Positions 1 to 13,296 of a stretch of 64,000 bases of DNA are shown here, piece by piece; position 1 is the first letter of the stretch; each line of letters begins with the position of its first letter. The notes under the pieces are model-generated. The model ran no database searches. It saw only the letters and a program-made list of their open reading frames with translations, and was not told where the DNA came from. The stretch covers positions 62,001 through 126,000 of the forward strand of contig ARYC01000416.1 of the NCBI GenBank assembly GCA_000711775.1, read 5' to 3'. Both the position numbers and the translations under genes were made by a program. The stretch comes from Oxytricha trifallax (lineage: Eukaryota > Ciliophora > Spirotrichea > Sporadotrichida > Oxytrichidae).

Positions 1-3000
1 TCTTCTACTACGTAAATTGAGATTTTATCTTTATCTTTTACCTTTGCCTAAGTTTTTTCTTTATTTTCTTCTTCCTTACTTATCTCCTTTATATTCTTCT
101 CTAATTAAGGATTTTGATTTAGTCTCCTAGATCTTTAAATATGAATTAGGTGTCAAATCTTTTACCTGTATTGTGAATCTGACTTGCATTTGCAGATGAA
201 CTGTTTAATTATTGATTAAATGAATTGAAAAAATGATATTTGCGATATTAAGCATGTTTTTAAAGACATTTCTGCTAAATAAAAAGAAAATGGAGGATTA
301 TAAGAAATTGCTTTATTAATAAGAATACTTTAAAAACAAAAATGAAACAAGAACATCATAAAAAGCTTTGCCATTCTTATATTTACAACTATTCATATCA
401 TATCAATATTACTAATTATCATCGCTTGTTTACTGATCTTTTTGTTACTTTGCCAAAATTTAATTAAATCAGTAACTGATCTTAACACCTCTAAAAGATT
501 TAAGTTATTTTTTTGTAACTTAAATTTCTAGTGAGTGTTACTGCTCTACCATCGTCGCCATTAAAAAGTATTCTTTTTAATATTAATCAAGTTCTTATAA
601 TCATCTATTTGATTTTTATTTAGAATAAAATGAAAGAATTTCAGCTTTATTCAATTGGTAGTGTGATAGTCACCATCAATTAAAATGCTTGCTAGCTCGT
701 TTGCTGATGCATTCTTTAAAATGTTTATATTAAAAAGTTTTATAAAGCAAAGGAAGATGGGGGAAGTGTCAACTGCTGAATTTTATTTTTTATCGCCTCA
801 TTAAATTCCTGATATAGCTTTTATGTCCGTAAGTTTATTTAGTCAACATTTGAATTTATAGTTGTGATGGCTTTAGCCAATCTCCTAAATTTATAGATGA
901 GTTTTAATTCGATTGTGTTGTGTTGATACAAATTTACAGGCAAGATCCTCTAATAATGAATCTAATTTACAGTTCTGCTTTGAAATAGTCTACCTTGCTT
1001 GTAGGCTGCATCCACTTTGATAATAATTAATTATTAATACTTTAATTTTAATCCATATTTAATTCTAATTTTTCCATTTCTTATTAATTTCCTATTTAGT
1101 GGTAAATTATCTCATTGAAGTCGTTGAAGTCATTGATATTAGATATAGAGTCTTAAAATATAAGTCTAATGTCTTAGGCTTCTACTACTTAGGTGTCAAT
1201 GTATCGTTCTATGTAGTTAATGAATTAACTTTAATAATCTGAATATGAGTTTGATTGATAATATTATTTTTTTATTCTATGGAGCTCCAGACAGACTTCC
1301 TCATTGTCTGAGTAAATAACTCTTTTGATTATGAAATTGGTATTTCTGTTTGTTTAGGGAACATCTTCATCTAGTCTAGCACCATTGTTATAGCTGAGAT
1401 TTGATAACAGCTATTTTGTTTCAATTTATGGTGACGAAGGTTGGTTATAATTATATAGGTTTGAGACTTCATTAACAATACGTGGGTTTTTGTTGGAGTC
1501 TGTTGTGGTTTTTAGAATTTATCATTAATTGAAGCAAGACTTAGCATCTAGAATTGTTGTTTCGTCCATAGTTCAATTTTGTCATAGTCTCTTAAAATTA
1601 CATCTTAGTAAAGTGTATTTAGAACTCTTTGATAAGTTAGTAATCCTTTCTGATGATTTTTTCTGGCTATAAATGTGACTATTTCTAGTATTTGTAGTAC
1701 CCATTCTTTTTTAATTTGTATTTATTTTGTTCAATGATATATATTATGATAGATAGAAGAAGTTATTGTTCTCTATGTCACCTTGTATGATGTCCCTTTG
1801 TGTATTCATAATACCCTTTCTGTGTTTCTTATTTAATGATTTTTACTATTTAATTAATGCTTCCTTTTTAACATCATAAGTAATTTTTATTAAAATTATA
1901 GAAATATTACATCAATCTTAGCTCCTTTCATTTTTAATTTAATTATTTAAAATTCTTTCCTTCATTTTTTATTGTTTGCTCTTGGATTTATATTTAATCA
2001 AGAAATTGATTAACTTTTGCGTTAGAATTTTTAAATAATACCAAAATCAGATCTATAAATTAATTTTGAAATTCTTGATTACATCTAGCATCGCTATAGA
2101 GATGAAATTATAATTTAATTTATTTAAATAGACTTTTTTTAATTAAATTTTTGGGAAATTGAGATTTGATATATTTATGTTTTCTAAGAATAAAAAGTCT
2201 CGTTTATATAAACAAATTATTGTTGACAATTTTAGGGTTAAATTTTAAACTTTATATATAATAAAATAAAATAGTTTAATATGATATAGTAAAGAGTTTC
2301 AAATTCGATTATCAATCAAAATCTAAGACCTTCATAAACTCATATTCTATTATTATAATGTGGTATTTGTGATGAGAAATATCCCATTTGAACTGATCTT
2401 AAAGTTATAAGAATCATTATTGGCTTTATTGGATAAGAATTTTGTATGCATTTCTCATGCTTGCTAAGCTTAGATTTTTTAATTTGATATCATTTTTCCA
2501 TCTTTTTTAAAAATCTATTTCTTAAGTAAAATATTTTCATCATATAATCTTTTTAAGAAAAAATTCGGAAGATTTAAAATTCAATTATTTTTAATTATTA
2601 CAAAATTAGATAAACAATTTTTCTATTATATTGAAAACCATATGATTCAAATGGTTGATAGACAATAAATAATGATTAAAAATTTGATTTTTTAAAAAAA
2701 AAGAATGAAATGAAACAAGTAAATGACTAGCATTAATGATAAATATTTTGAAAAAAGTAAGCATTTAAAATTATATAATGATGAATAGTCAATGATTTTT
2801 AGTGAGTGCTGGGCACATAACAAAACTTCTAATTAAAAATACTATATTTCAGCAAAACTACCATCAAGAGAAATAAAATATTTATAGTCCATATAACTAA
2901 AAGAAGAATTTTAGATGGATTTAATAAATCGTCGGATGGAGCAAATTATGAAGTATGCTTGATTTTTAGTAGCAGTACCTATAACACAATTATATTTATG

Positions 3001-4380
3001 TTTAATATTTGTTATTAGTTTATTATATGATTATAATTTTTTTTATATAATGTGTCTCCATTTATTATAATTTTACATTAAGTTTATTAAACTATCAAAT
3101 CATAGAATGATTATGAATAGGAATATTTAATGTAAAGCGGCTAAAAACATTAAGTTTATGTTATTTTATCTAATTTGATGAATTTTTTAGATATATTAGT
3201 TAAGAAATTTAAACCTAAGTAAATTTAAAAACTCAATATAAGTGAATAAAATTTATTTTTAACGGCTAATATATATATAAATTCCAAGAATAAAATTTTG
3301 AGCAATTTGATATAATATTGTGTAAAATGTTTATAAAACAAATAAACTTTGATTCTTAAAGATTAGAATGAATGAAATGCAATCCTTAATGGTACATTTG
3401 TATATCACATAATCACTTAAAACATCTATTCACAAGCAATAATGAAACCCTATTAGTTTAATTACTGATGTTGAGTGATTTATAAGAACATATGTAAATG
3501 AATTTTCAGGAAAGCCTATTAATTTAATCTGACATCAGAAGAATTATTCATTATAATTAATAGATAAGCAGCAAGTCTCTAAATGAGTTAAAATGGTTAC
3601 TTTGAGATATTGATTACAATTCTTCTAATTCCTTGAATGGGTATGAGTGAGTCTATAAAAACAATGACGATCTTAAAATTCATTATTATCTATAAGTTAA
3701 CATAAACTAAAAATCAAAGCTAATAATTTTCAACTTTATAAGAGAATTATCTAAGCTTTTAAATGTCTTGATAATATTTTTAAACGTCGTCAATTTTTAA
3801 AAAAGTGCCTATGATTGTGGCAATTCTAATGTCATCTTAAATTAACAAAATATGAGATATTTTAATTATCTTATGTTTTAATTTATAAATATGCTAGTTT
3901 GCGAATCAAAACTCATATTATCCTTCATTTATTTTAAGATTTATTCCTAGTCTTTATAAGACTATATTAACTCAAAATAATTATATAATTAAGAATAAAA
4001 TTTGTAATAATATAAATACAGCACAATTTAAAGGTATCTTAGATTTTCTTGAGGATTATTAAATTATATAATTTAATCCTTAACTTACTTAATTATGGTC
4101 TAGTCATAGTAATAAAGAATTAGTTTTAATAAATTATAATTTATATAAGTCTTGAATTAGCTAAAACTATCGAAACTTTTTGAAAACTACCAAGAGTTAA
4201 TTTAATGTCGAATATAATTTAATACATATGAATAATTAACTTTATTAAATATGTTCTTAATGATTGATCTTTAAATAATAAAATTTTCAATTTAATATTA
4301 ACAAAATTTATTTTACCTATAATATTAACTTTAAAAACATAAAAGTTATAAGAATTTTAAGATTAATTTCGCATTTATGA
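1..4380. other. AT-rich germline DNA, no gene recognised
   Basis: Very AT-rich throughout. With TGA as the only stop, open frames of 50-100 codons occur by chance, and I found none with protein-like composition or a known motif. Probably micronucleus-limited spacer or IES-type DNA. Confidence 0.5.
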
Positions 4381-4890
4381 TAGGGTACCTTAAGTCATCA
4401 AATATTGAGATTTCAAGGACTCGAAAACAGGGCAAGGAAATTCATGAGATCACTTAGAATTAAGCAAATCCCCTAAATAAATGCTCCTGAAGAAGAGTGT
4501 CAAATAATAGCGCAACACAAATTATTTATCCATGCTTTAAGAAAGCTATTTTATCATTTTCTAGTCGAATCTTCTCGGCCGAAAATGTACCATCGATCTC
4601 ATACTCCACAAGCACACTCAAATGTAATGATTCTGGTCAATTAAATTGTGCTTGAGTTCAATTTGGGGGTGTAGGATCTCGCAATCACTGGGGTTGGTCT
4701 ACTTCTCTTGCTCCTCTGCTTTTGCTATAAAAGCTTGATCGTAAAAAGGGGGTGATACTGGCAAACTAGTGCCATACCGTCACAAAAATCATCCTAGTTC
4801 TCATTTTGGGCCAAGCTTATTATTGTTTTCTTCAAATGGTGGCTGGAATCTCTTGATGCTGATCAGACTATTGTATTTGAAGATCTTGGT
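4381..4890 (+). CDS. Coding-like island with a membrane segment (candidate MDS)
   Basis: A 124-codon TGA-bounded frame starts just after a TGA at 4378 and ends at TGA 4753-4755, reading TAA/TAG as Gln. It is richer in GC than its surroundings. Near its end is a hydrophobic stretch (GVGLLLLLLCFCY) followed by basic residues, as in a membrane helix. The same frame continues past the TGA to about 4890, with FWAKLIIVFFKWWL and TIVFEDL, then meets GTAAGT, a possible 5' splice site. The second part loosely recalls the N-terminal boundary of ABCC-type transporters, but this is only a resemblance. It may be one or two macronuclear-destined segments. No start codon is evident, and the function is not established. 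Confidence 0.35.
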
Positions 4891-5089
4891 AAGTATTTCA
4901 AGTGTATTCTCCATAATTTTCAATGAGTTTTGCTTTAGTTAAATTTCAACATTTCTAAAATTTATTTTTTTAATGAATAAGAAGTTTAATGAATTTAATT
5001 AAAAAGCTAATTATTACTTAATATTGAACTTTTAATCGAATTATAAGATATTTAAATTTTCACAAAAATTTTGAAACTTTATCAAAATA

Positions 5090-5240
5090 ATATCCAGGAC
5101 CAGATTGTCTCCAAATCTCATGGAAATAAGCTTAATCGATAATATTTTGGAATCTAGGAGAGCAACTAAAAGGTGTGATAGTAGATCTTTCACCAAGCGA
5201 AGATGGATCTCATATACTTTAATCTATCTGCAATTATATT
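5090..5240 (+). CDS. Short coding-like island, unidentified
   Basis: A short stretch of higher complexity between AT-rich flanks. One frame reads without TGA and contains SPNLMEISLIDNIL followed by an Arg-rich part (KRRWISY). It lies 200 bp after the preceding island on the same strand, so both could be segments of one gene. There are no boundaries, start or homology I can defend. Confidence 0.2.
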
Positions 5241-5757
5241 TAAAAATTTAAATTTAATTATTGGATCATCAAATCCTTTATTTTTTTTATCAAACACTTA
5301 CTATCTTCAGACCTTCTGAATTCCAAAATGTTTGAAATCATATATTTAAACAAAGTGAATGCGTTTGTCAACCACCCTTTTTTAGATTCGATTAAAACAT
5401 ATCCATGACTTGATAATAGCGGAGTAGCTGCTTTTATTATAAATCTTTGATAATTACCGTTTTAAAACTAATGAGACATACTAAAAGATCAAGAGGCAAT
5501 GAGTAAACAGTATGTCAGTATTCGCTCAAGAAGACTTGTAATATTCATATAATTAGATATGGCTTGATTTAGGACTTGATCATTTTAATATATTTAAATC
5601 TTTATATGTTTTCACTTTAATGTTACCTAAAACTTTTTTCTTTTCTGATATAATCTCAAATAATATAACCAGACTGAAATATAGAGAGTGCGCATTTCTT
5701 TTATTAAGTCATAGGAGATTCCTTCTAGTAATGTAGCTACTTTTTTATGAAATTTCT

Positions 5758-6055
5758 ATGGCAGGAAATATTTTCCAAAGCAATCAAGAGCGCCTGATAA
5801 ATAGTAAATAACTTGAAATTATAAACCCCGATAGAGGAAAGGCATTCCAATCATTCTTGGGTGATGAACTTTAAATATGGTCATGCAAAAGTAGTCTATG
5901 ATCAACTAGGATAACCTTTAGATGAGATAAAGCACATGCATGCCTCACCTCAAGCAAGCCAATTCTTATATTCTCAGCTATCTTTTGAAATATATTAAAA
6001 GAATGTAAGCCTTGATTAGGGAATGTTGAATGATTTGATTTAAAAACACTTATGA
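5758..6055 (+). CDS. Coding-like island (candidate MDS)
   Basis: An ATG at 5758 opens a 47-codon frame beginning MAGNIFQSNQERLINSKQ and ending at TGA 5899. A second frame overlaps it from 5885 to TGA 6053 (57 codons, including VVYDQLGQPLDEIKHMHASP). Both have ordinary amino-acid composition, unlike the Lys/Ile/Asn-only translation of the AT-rich DNA nearby. The frame change could mark an eliminated sequence, an intron or decay. The function is unknown. Confidence 0.25.
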
Positions 6056-7620
6056 AGCGATCAGCTCATATACTTTCTTTTAGCATCTTGTTCTATCCTC
6101 TAGCAATAATTAGTATGGTCAAGGTCATCAACTAGTATCCTTAGAGATGCCTATAATCTTTGGAGACCCTAATCTGCATTTCCTAGAGCTCTCTTTCTAT
6201 TGTTTTTTGAAAATATTGTTAATTTGTATAATTTATGATGATGCTATTTGAAAGGTGCCTTGGAATTGATAATTTATTTGTTAGATTTTTTTATTACCTT
6301 CAATAGGCTGTTTAATTTTTCATAAAGATCTGGAGACTAGCTTTTCTCTGATGAAATAACAAGTTATGAACCTGCACTTTCTTATCTATTATCCATGAAG
6401 GGTGTTATATTCTTCTAGTCGATTGGTTTTGGAGTTGAATGTTTTTCCTTCGTAGATTCTTGAAACTTTTAGGGAGTTTTAACTTGTTAATATTATGTAT
6501 ACCCTACATTTGTTCTTGGCATATTATTAATATGGTAATAATATATTTTTGAAATAAAATGAATCTTATTATTTGAAATATAAAAAGAGCCAAATAAATA
6601 TAATAGAGAGATAATAGCACAATGCTCGCTAAATAGAGATTCAATCTAACATTATAAATTAGATATCGTATTTATGCTAGGATAATTAAAAATGCAAATG
6701 CAATATGAAAATTAACTTCCTTATCCATGGGCTTATAATGCATTAATTTGATAATTATTAAAGGCAACATGAATTTAGCTGGAGGCGAGCATTACATATT
6801 TAAAATGTTTTTGTCTCTTTAAGGATGTCTTTTAAATTTTGTCTCTCGTTTAGTATATCTGCTTAGTGTCTATTAGTACTCCTCTCTCTTTCTCCGTATT
6901 TTCGTAGAAATTTATTCTCCAAAAATATTTGATCCATCGTATTCTGAAAAGGTTTTTTATTACCAATCATAATTAAATATATATAAAGAGATTAGTAAGA
7001 TGTAAGAAAAAATAAATTAATTTTAAAGTTATATTTCTTCATACAATGATTAAAATCTAAAAGTTATTAAACTTTTAAAGCAATAATTATTGAATTTGTA
7101 TTTGATAAAAAATAATGTACTTTTTAATTATCTGTTTGAATTAATATTAAATCAGTTCTAAATTATAATTTATTCGAAATAGAAGGTAAATAAAATTATT
7201 AGCTTTACGACTTTTGACCAAATATATATATAATGATTTCATTAATCAAATAAATTAAAAAAGTAATTATAATAATTATATATGTATGTTTCAAATATAT
7301 ATTCCTTTATATTTAAGGATTTATATATTCCTTTAAATTGCTACCTATTTCAACTGATTGAGATATTTTCCTCTCTCACTAAAGCTGTTATGGTTTATGT
7401 TCATTGACTACTTTCTTGAATTCTTATAGAGCTTATATATATTTTTCTTTATTTCCTATATTCCACTACTTAATTAATTAATAATCCTAATAGATATGAT
7501 AAAGCATATAATCGAGTAATGAGAATTCTATAATAAGTATTATAACTTAAAATAATTTATTAGTAGTAATGAGTAATCTCAAATTAAATTTAACATATCA
7601 CTGTTTAATACTAAAATCAA
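6056..7620. other. AT-rich DNA, nothing recognised
   Basis: I see only AT-rich sequence with no convincing reading frame, inverted repeat or known element. Confidence 0.45.
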
Positions 7621-7624
7621 ACCA

Positions 7625-8260
7625 TCAATCTTAGTCGTGACGTAGAAGTATCTGAAGTGAGTTGACGTGGCAATCAATGACGTGGCAAGTCGTGAACTAG
7701 AAAACTCCGAAAAACCACCTAGCCCCCCATTCCACATTTCCCTGTACCGAGATGTAAAATCAGAGATAAGAGCCTAGCGAACTAGGAGTATCCCCCACAG
7801 AGCTCGTAGAGATCTGCTTCCTGTAAACAATTAAAGGGGAGTCTGGAGAAAACGCTTACCAGGTTCCACCGCTGCTGAGATAGTAGTCTCTGTCCTTTCG
7901 CTGTGGTAGCCTCATTAACCCGACCTGGTGTGGGAGAAAAATCATTATCGTTGGCTTCTATGGTTCTCATCGTCTCACTTTTGAAGGTTGAGCACCACCT
8001 TCATCCTGCTCCCTATTACCTAGGAAGCTGAACTCACGCCAGGTAGCTCATCTAATGCAGGGAAATCCTTAGCGTGCAGACGACTCGAGGAGTCTAGGAT
8101 CTGACAGATTGAACCCCGCCGACTGGCCCCTAATGCGGTGAACCCAGCAACCCCCTGCCTACCCTCAGCAGGCCTTAGTGTAGTAGAAAGCTCTATTAGA
8201 AAGTCTCCAGCCTCGGGCCCCTGTGGGTCACCCTATCCTTATAACTTTCTAATTTAATAA
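7625..8260 (+). repeat. Dispersed ~0.6-kb repeat, copy 1
   Basis: A GC-rich, sharply bounded block in AT-rich DNA. It is a diverged relative of 31965-32610 in the same orientation. The clearest shared pieces are near the 3' end (GTAGTAGAAAGCTC then ATTAGAA, and AACTTTCTAATTTA) and in the middle (GCTCATCTAATGCAGGGAAATC against GTTCATCTAAGCAAGGAAATC). No long TGA-bounded frame runs through it, so it behaves as a non-coding repeat, perhaps a SINE-like or MITE family. I could not find convincing pol III boxes or terminal inverted repeats. Confidence 0.55.
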
Positions 8261-9303
8261 TAAAATAATTTATTTAATAGTATAATTTTAATATTTATCA
8301 ATGTATAATTAGTATAAGAGTTTTCATAATTATTATATATGGATAGCCCATCTGATTGAATTAAGATCTATCAAAAACTTAATAAAAGTTTAATCTTAGT
8401 AAATAATAAATAAGAATTCTGAAAAAAGTGATATTTTACTAATTTATTGGAAAAAAACATATTACAAATTTTTTTTCTCATATTAATCAAAGCTTAAATA
8501 AGAATAAACCTAACTCTTACAAAATGAAATTGTTCATAATAGAACAAATGTTAAAGATGAAGAAATGTCGTTTCAATGGGCTTGGTTTATAATAGTAATC
8601 ACTCCCTTCAGGAACTTATTAAAGAGAGAAGTAATTAATGTATTATAGATGAGGATAAGCTCAGTTAAAATCAATTTGGAAATCATTAATAATGCTTAAG
8701 AGATCAATGGTTGGAATTTCTTCCATTTGCAAACTTATATTATATTATTATTGAACATTGTCTATCATTTTTGTCTATCATTTCCTCAATATATAAATGA
8801 GTTTATTATTCTTCAAATTATTTTTCTTCATGTGACATCTCTATCATTATAGCATCATCCAGTATCTTTGTCTCTATCTACTGGAACTAGGAGTTTCTCT
8901 CGCGAAGGAAGACTTCTAGCTGATTCTTTTAATTAGATTCTTCGCACTACCTATATTTGTATTTTATAGCGACATCATTGCAAATGATGATGCAGACTGC
9001 ATCATTAATTTATCTATGTGGCCGCTCTTTAACAGCTAAATTAATAAGACATTAGATCATTGCTAGTCCAGGTATTGCCTGTTTACGGACAGGAAGACCT
9101 GAAAATTTATTGGCACTACCATGAGGTCGAGGTCTAGATGCCTGTTAGAGAGGAAAGGAAGCTACTGATACTGAAATATAATCAGTTATCTTGGTTGATC
9201 ATTTTTGTCTAGTCGAGGGATTATCATAATAAATTAAAGAGGAGTATATTAGAAATAAAATATAATCAGCTTTCAATTATTGATGGAGACCCTTCATATA
9301 CAT
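8261..9303. other. AT-rich spacer
   Basis: Mostly AT-rich with some mixed-composition sequence at 8800-9200. I see no recognisable gene or repeat structure. Confidence 0.4.
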
Positions 9304-9479
9304 ATTCAAAACACCAAAACCTCTTAGTGAGGTTTATAAGTGCTTTAATTTGTAGGGTATAGTTGGGGTCTTATTGGGGTTAGTAGATAAAATGAAGATT
9401 TTATGTGAATTTATTGAATATTTAATGAGTATTAGTGTTATTAATTCAAACAAATTTTATCTGCTTATTTTTATTATAT

Positions 9480-10778
9480 CTCTTGAACTATGCTCTCTCT
9501 AGTGGCTCAAGTATCATCTCTACTATGCTTTTAATTTCTTAGCAGACATCTACTTACTTAATATGTTTCTGGGTCAAACTTATTGATTATTTTTCATGCT
9601 TTGTACAAAAGTAAGAGATACATTCCATATCACTTTCTAATAATATTGCAGCTACTGCCCAAAAATCCCATTTGTCCACTACTCTCTTATTGGGAAGTAT
9701 CTGGGAGTCCCAAGGACCAATGCTAAAGTAACGATCTCTTATCTTAAAGCTCTATTGAAATCGATTTCAACTACTTCTAAAGGGCATAGATTCAGCATTA
9801 CATTTTCAGGCTTCAAATCTCTATGAACATATCCAATTTCATGCAACTTTTGACACCCTTTATCATATATGAAAGAATATCGTTAAAATCATCGGGGTAT
9901 CTATTATGATAGAGATAGTCTCTCAGAGTCATTTCGAATTTCTTTAACCTTAGTGCGATGAAACAATAGCTTAAAACTCCATCGAGCTTGAGCAAATTCT
10001 TTCAATCTTTTCTCTAGGCCTCTCATGTATTCATTAGCAAACTCGTTCTAATACTGTTGGTTCTTGAGAAGATAACTGAAGGGATACACCTTGTATGCAT
10101 ACTCATCAACTACTATAAGCTTTGCTTTTGCAGGCACGTTTATATTCAAGTAGTTTTCAATACAATATTTGAGATCAACTGCATTTATTGCTGGTATATT
10201 CATAGCTTTCGCTTAGAGGCATGCTGAGATTGTATTGCCTTCTGGTTGGTTCATCGATTCAAATCGCTTCTGCATCTTGAGTTTCTCCTGCTGCTCTATA
10301 TTATTCAAGAGTATTAGATTTTCTTTTAGCTGGTATTAGTATTTTAGTCTCTTAATCTTCAATCAAGAACTCGCTGAGGTGGAGTATATGATTTCAAGCA
10401 TGTTGTACACTAATACCTACTATCTACCTTTTCATGCTTAAAATAGATCTTGGCTTTGCCAGAGTGTACCTCTTTAAGGTGTCTCTTCAAGCTTTGTTCG
10501 GTTAAGAAAATATTCTAGCAGTCTTCGCATTAATATGTTTTTATCTTTACGATTGGTTGCTGTTCTTTTAGCTCCTCAACATAATCAATTAAAGCTTAAA
10601 TCCCTATCTGCACTCTCCCTCTGGTTTAATACTTCTATGATAAAAACCTCTGCTTAAAATTCAATAGCTCTTAGCTCTATTTCAACATAAATAATTTCAA
10701 GCTTTTTAGTTAAGCTAAAGTTTGGCTTTGATAATCCATTGTCAAGAGAAACTGCTTTCGATTTAAGTTAGCCGCCAT
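9480..10778 (-). pseudogene. TBE 57-kDa zinc-finger/kinase protein, copy A (damaged)
   Basis: The start ATG at 10778 (MAANLNRKQF) is the conserved TBE start. Around residue 130 is a C2H2 finger, CEDC...HLKEVH. A second finger begins with CTTCLKSY but loses its His pair, because sequence present in copy B (HMQKHH region) is missing here. That join leads to an early TGA. Downstream, in shifted frames, lie a helical linker and the protein-kinase catalytic loop HRDLKPEN at about 9815. TBE 57-kDa proteins are known to combine zinc fingers with a kinase domain; their role in transposition is unproven. The deletion and frame changes make this copy non-functional. The 3' end is set only approximately by comparison with copy B. 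Confidence 0.8.
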
Positions 10779-11346
10779 GTTTAAATTCAAATTTAAATTT
10801 CTATAATAAAGCTATAATTACCTCTCAAGTTATAGTTACTCTGTATAGGAGTTGCCAACGCAGCAATAATGGTTGATTTTGAAGTGTTAGAGATAATATT
10901 TAGACTAAGTTTATAACAATAAAATTTTTTAATTTCATGCTTAATATTTTTTATTTTAGTACCAACTTAGAAAAAAATTCAGGTTGGTACTAGTACCAAT
11001 TAGGATTTGAACCATTTTGGAACTTTTCCATTAAAACCTCATAAGTTTAAAACCAGGTACTAATTTATATTTGGTACTATTAAATTGGTACCAATTAAAA
11101 TTAAACGGAATTAGTACCAGTACTAATTAAATTTAAACAAATTTAGTACTAATTTAATGGAACTAAATTGATTAAAATGGAGCTCCATCTCTGAAGTTTG
11201 TTACAGATTCTGCCAGCTTTCTCCACATATCCTTATCAGGTTGACCTCGTATAAGATGTCCATATTTAATACTAAGATTTTTAACAGTAGGATCCAGTAC
11301 TTTATATATTATAATTTGAAATTCAATAACAAGAGAAGAAACAAGG

Positions 11347-11931
11347 ATGGAAACTATAAGTACTGCAATGAAGAGGGTTTAAGCTTAAGAAATGACCTCC
11401 AGATTTAGAAGCAAGGAAGATTTCTATCGATACCTCACTCTGCATGGTAAGCATGTAACATATACTTAATCATATACTATAGTGGGATTATTCCTTCCAA
11501 CGATGGAAGGTACTAAAATTTCATTCTTGTAAGCTATACTCTGTGATGAGAAGAAAGCCTTCAAAAACAATGAAATTAAGTTGATAGAAATACCAAACTA
11601 CCCAGAGATTTCAACCACTAATCTCTACGAGGATGCTGTGAAAGATGAAAGGTTGGTTGTTTATCTTCCTACCAAGAAACAACTTTCTAACAAGCCTCCA
11701 GAAAGGAGCTTCTTCTTTGGTGTACTTGGCACTTTGAGAGAAAGTTATCTAAGAGAAATAATTGAAGAAGCTCACAAGAAACGCTACTCTATTTCTCCAG
11801 AAGACTAAAAGAAGCAAGGCATACTCATAAGCGAGAGCTGGCTTGCGGAGCTTAAGAAGCATCCTTATCTCTCTAATAAGCTTTTATATATAACTTTGTA
11901 GGGAAACCTGGAACTGGTATATTCCTAATGA
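11347..11931 (+). CDS. TBE 22-kDa protein, copy A
   Basis: ATG at 11347 opens a 194-codon frame that ends at TGA 11929-11931. Three or more in-frame TAA/TAG codons read as Gln. The length fits the 22-kDa protein known from TBEs, whose function is not established. Recognisable stretches are SRFRSKEDFYRYL near residue 20, VGLFLPTMEGTKISFL near residue 55, IEIPNYPEISTTNLYEDA near residue 80 and GVLGTLRESYLREIIEEAH near residue 125. It lies between the two minus-strand genes and is divergently arranged, as in other TBEs. The frame is intact, unlike its neighbours. Other in-frame ATGs at about 11362 and 11392 could also serve as starts. Confidence 0.8.
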
Positions 11932-12140
11932 AAGAGAATGCAAAAGTTCACAAAGAGAGAAAGTCTCAGACCATTCATTAAGGTAGAAAGAGACTTTTAA
12001 AGATGTTTAAAAACCTGATGATATGAATATAGATGCTGGTGCTGGTTCAAAGAGAAGAACATGGGTCCAAGTTAAGACCAGAGGAAGAAAAGAAAGTGAA
12101 GCCGAATCCTTTTAAGAGTTCGTTTGATATGTGAAATAAT

Positions 12141-13191
12141 TCATTCATTTAAGTCTAACACTTATTAATAAACATTCATTCTACCCTTTCTTGCACATAT
12201 CGTAGTCTAGTCTTTACCCACTCTCTTGCAACTACTCTGTATGAGATCTACTGTATCGATTGGTAGATCATGCATTAGGTGATACAGCAGTAACTTCTTG
12301 TAGTGAGTCTTAATCTAACTCCAGTAGAATTCGATTCCATTAAATTGTGGACTGTAAGGAACGTTATACACAGGAGTTATGTTTAACTCTTCATAAGCTT
12401 TCTTAGACTCCTTAGTCTTATGAATTATGATAACGATGATCTCTTAATCGTTATACTTATCTCTTAGCTTATGTAAGAACTCTATATACTGCTCTCGCTT
12501 AATAGAGCGAGGATGAATAACATAAGTTTCTAAGCCTGAATCTTCACTAATACCAGCTAAAATTGCATAAGTGACAACCTTTACCTTTTAGTCATACACT
12601 TCTATATTATCATACTTCTTGTACCAAGACATATTAATAAAGGTGTTGAATGTAAAGACTGCTTCATCTGCATGCATGAATTTTATGTTATTATCAATAG
12701 CTCTCTGCATTTAATCATATATATAGTTTAAATTATTACTATAAAATGGCACTGTAAAATTAATCACTCTCTTGACTCTGTTGACAGTCTTGAAAGTAAT
12801 ACCATTTCTTCTATAAATATTGGGTATGGTCTAAGGAGAGATACGCATGTCAGGAAACTTGCGATGAAACATTACTGCTCGCGAGTCAAGTGAGAAATGT
12901 GCCCAATACTTAAGAGTCTTAGAGTCACAGAGTTAGTTAATATGGGTCTGAGTGCATTTTTATTTAATTGCTGGATGTTTTCAAGTACCAGAATTTGAAA
13001 TGTTAAACAGCAAGCAAGTGATACCTAACAGTTGATGCAATCTTGTGTAAGAGTTATGCTATAGCTGCATAATTCAGTACTGGTTTGACTTAGTCTATAT
13101 TAATACTCGTACCATACGTAAGCTTAAGCAGTAAAACTAAATATTACTCATCATAAATAGACCCTAAATTTCGCTAATTTCTATTTCTCAT
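12141..13191 (-). pseudogene. TBE transposase (42 kDa, IS630/Tc1-like), copy A, catalytic Asp lost
   Basis: The ATG at 13191 (MRNRNQRNLGSIYDEQY) and the TGA at 12141-12143 enclose about 350 codons, matching the 42-kDa TBE transposase. The first catalytic Asp is in HADEAVF and the catalytic Glu in SPQFNGIEFYW. The second Asp, in FVDNLSVHK of copy B, is gone: here the same place reads EIIVIIIHKTK, a loss of four codons. A one-base frame change near 12960 separates the N-terminal part (ending KTSSNQIKMHSDPY) from the catalytic part. DDE transposases need all three acidic residues, so this copy cannot be active. Confidence 0.88.
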
Positions 13192-13296
13192 TTTGCAAAT
13201 TGGCCTAATTTCTCTACTAACCCCAATAAGACCCCAACTATACCCTACAAATCAAAGCACTTATAAACCTCACTAAGGGGTTTTGTTGTTTTTATT

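Larger units (their letters stand above)
9307..13293. mobile_element. Telomere-bearing element (TBE), copy A
   Basis: A TBE is a germline-limited DNA transposon of hypotrich ciliates, excised precisely when the macronucleus forms. The left end carries decayed C4A4 repeats (CAAAACACCAAAACCTC) followed by the conserved TTAGTGAGGTTTATAAGTGC. The right end is the inverted copy, with its outer telomeric part changed from GGGG to GTTG. ATT flanks both sides (9304-9306 and 13294-13296), the expected 3-bp ANT duplication. Inside are the three standard genes: a zinc-finger/kinase gene and the transposase on the minus strand, and a 22-kDa gene on the plus strand. At about 3,990 bp it is near full length. 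Copy B at 16414 is the same element in opposite orientation. Confidence 0.93.
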
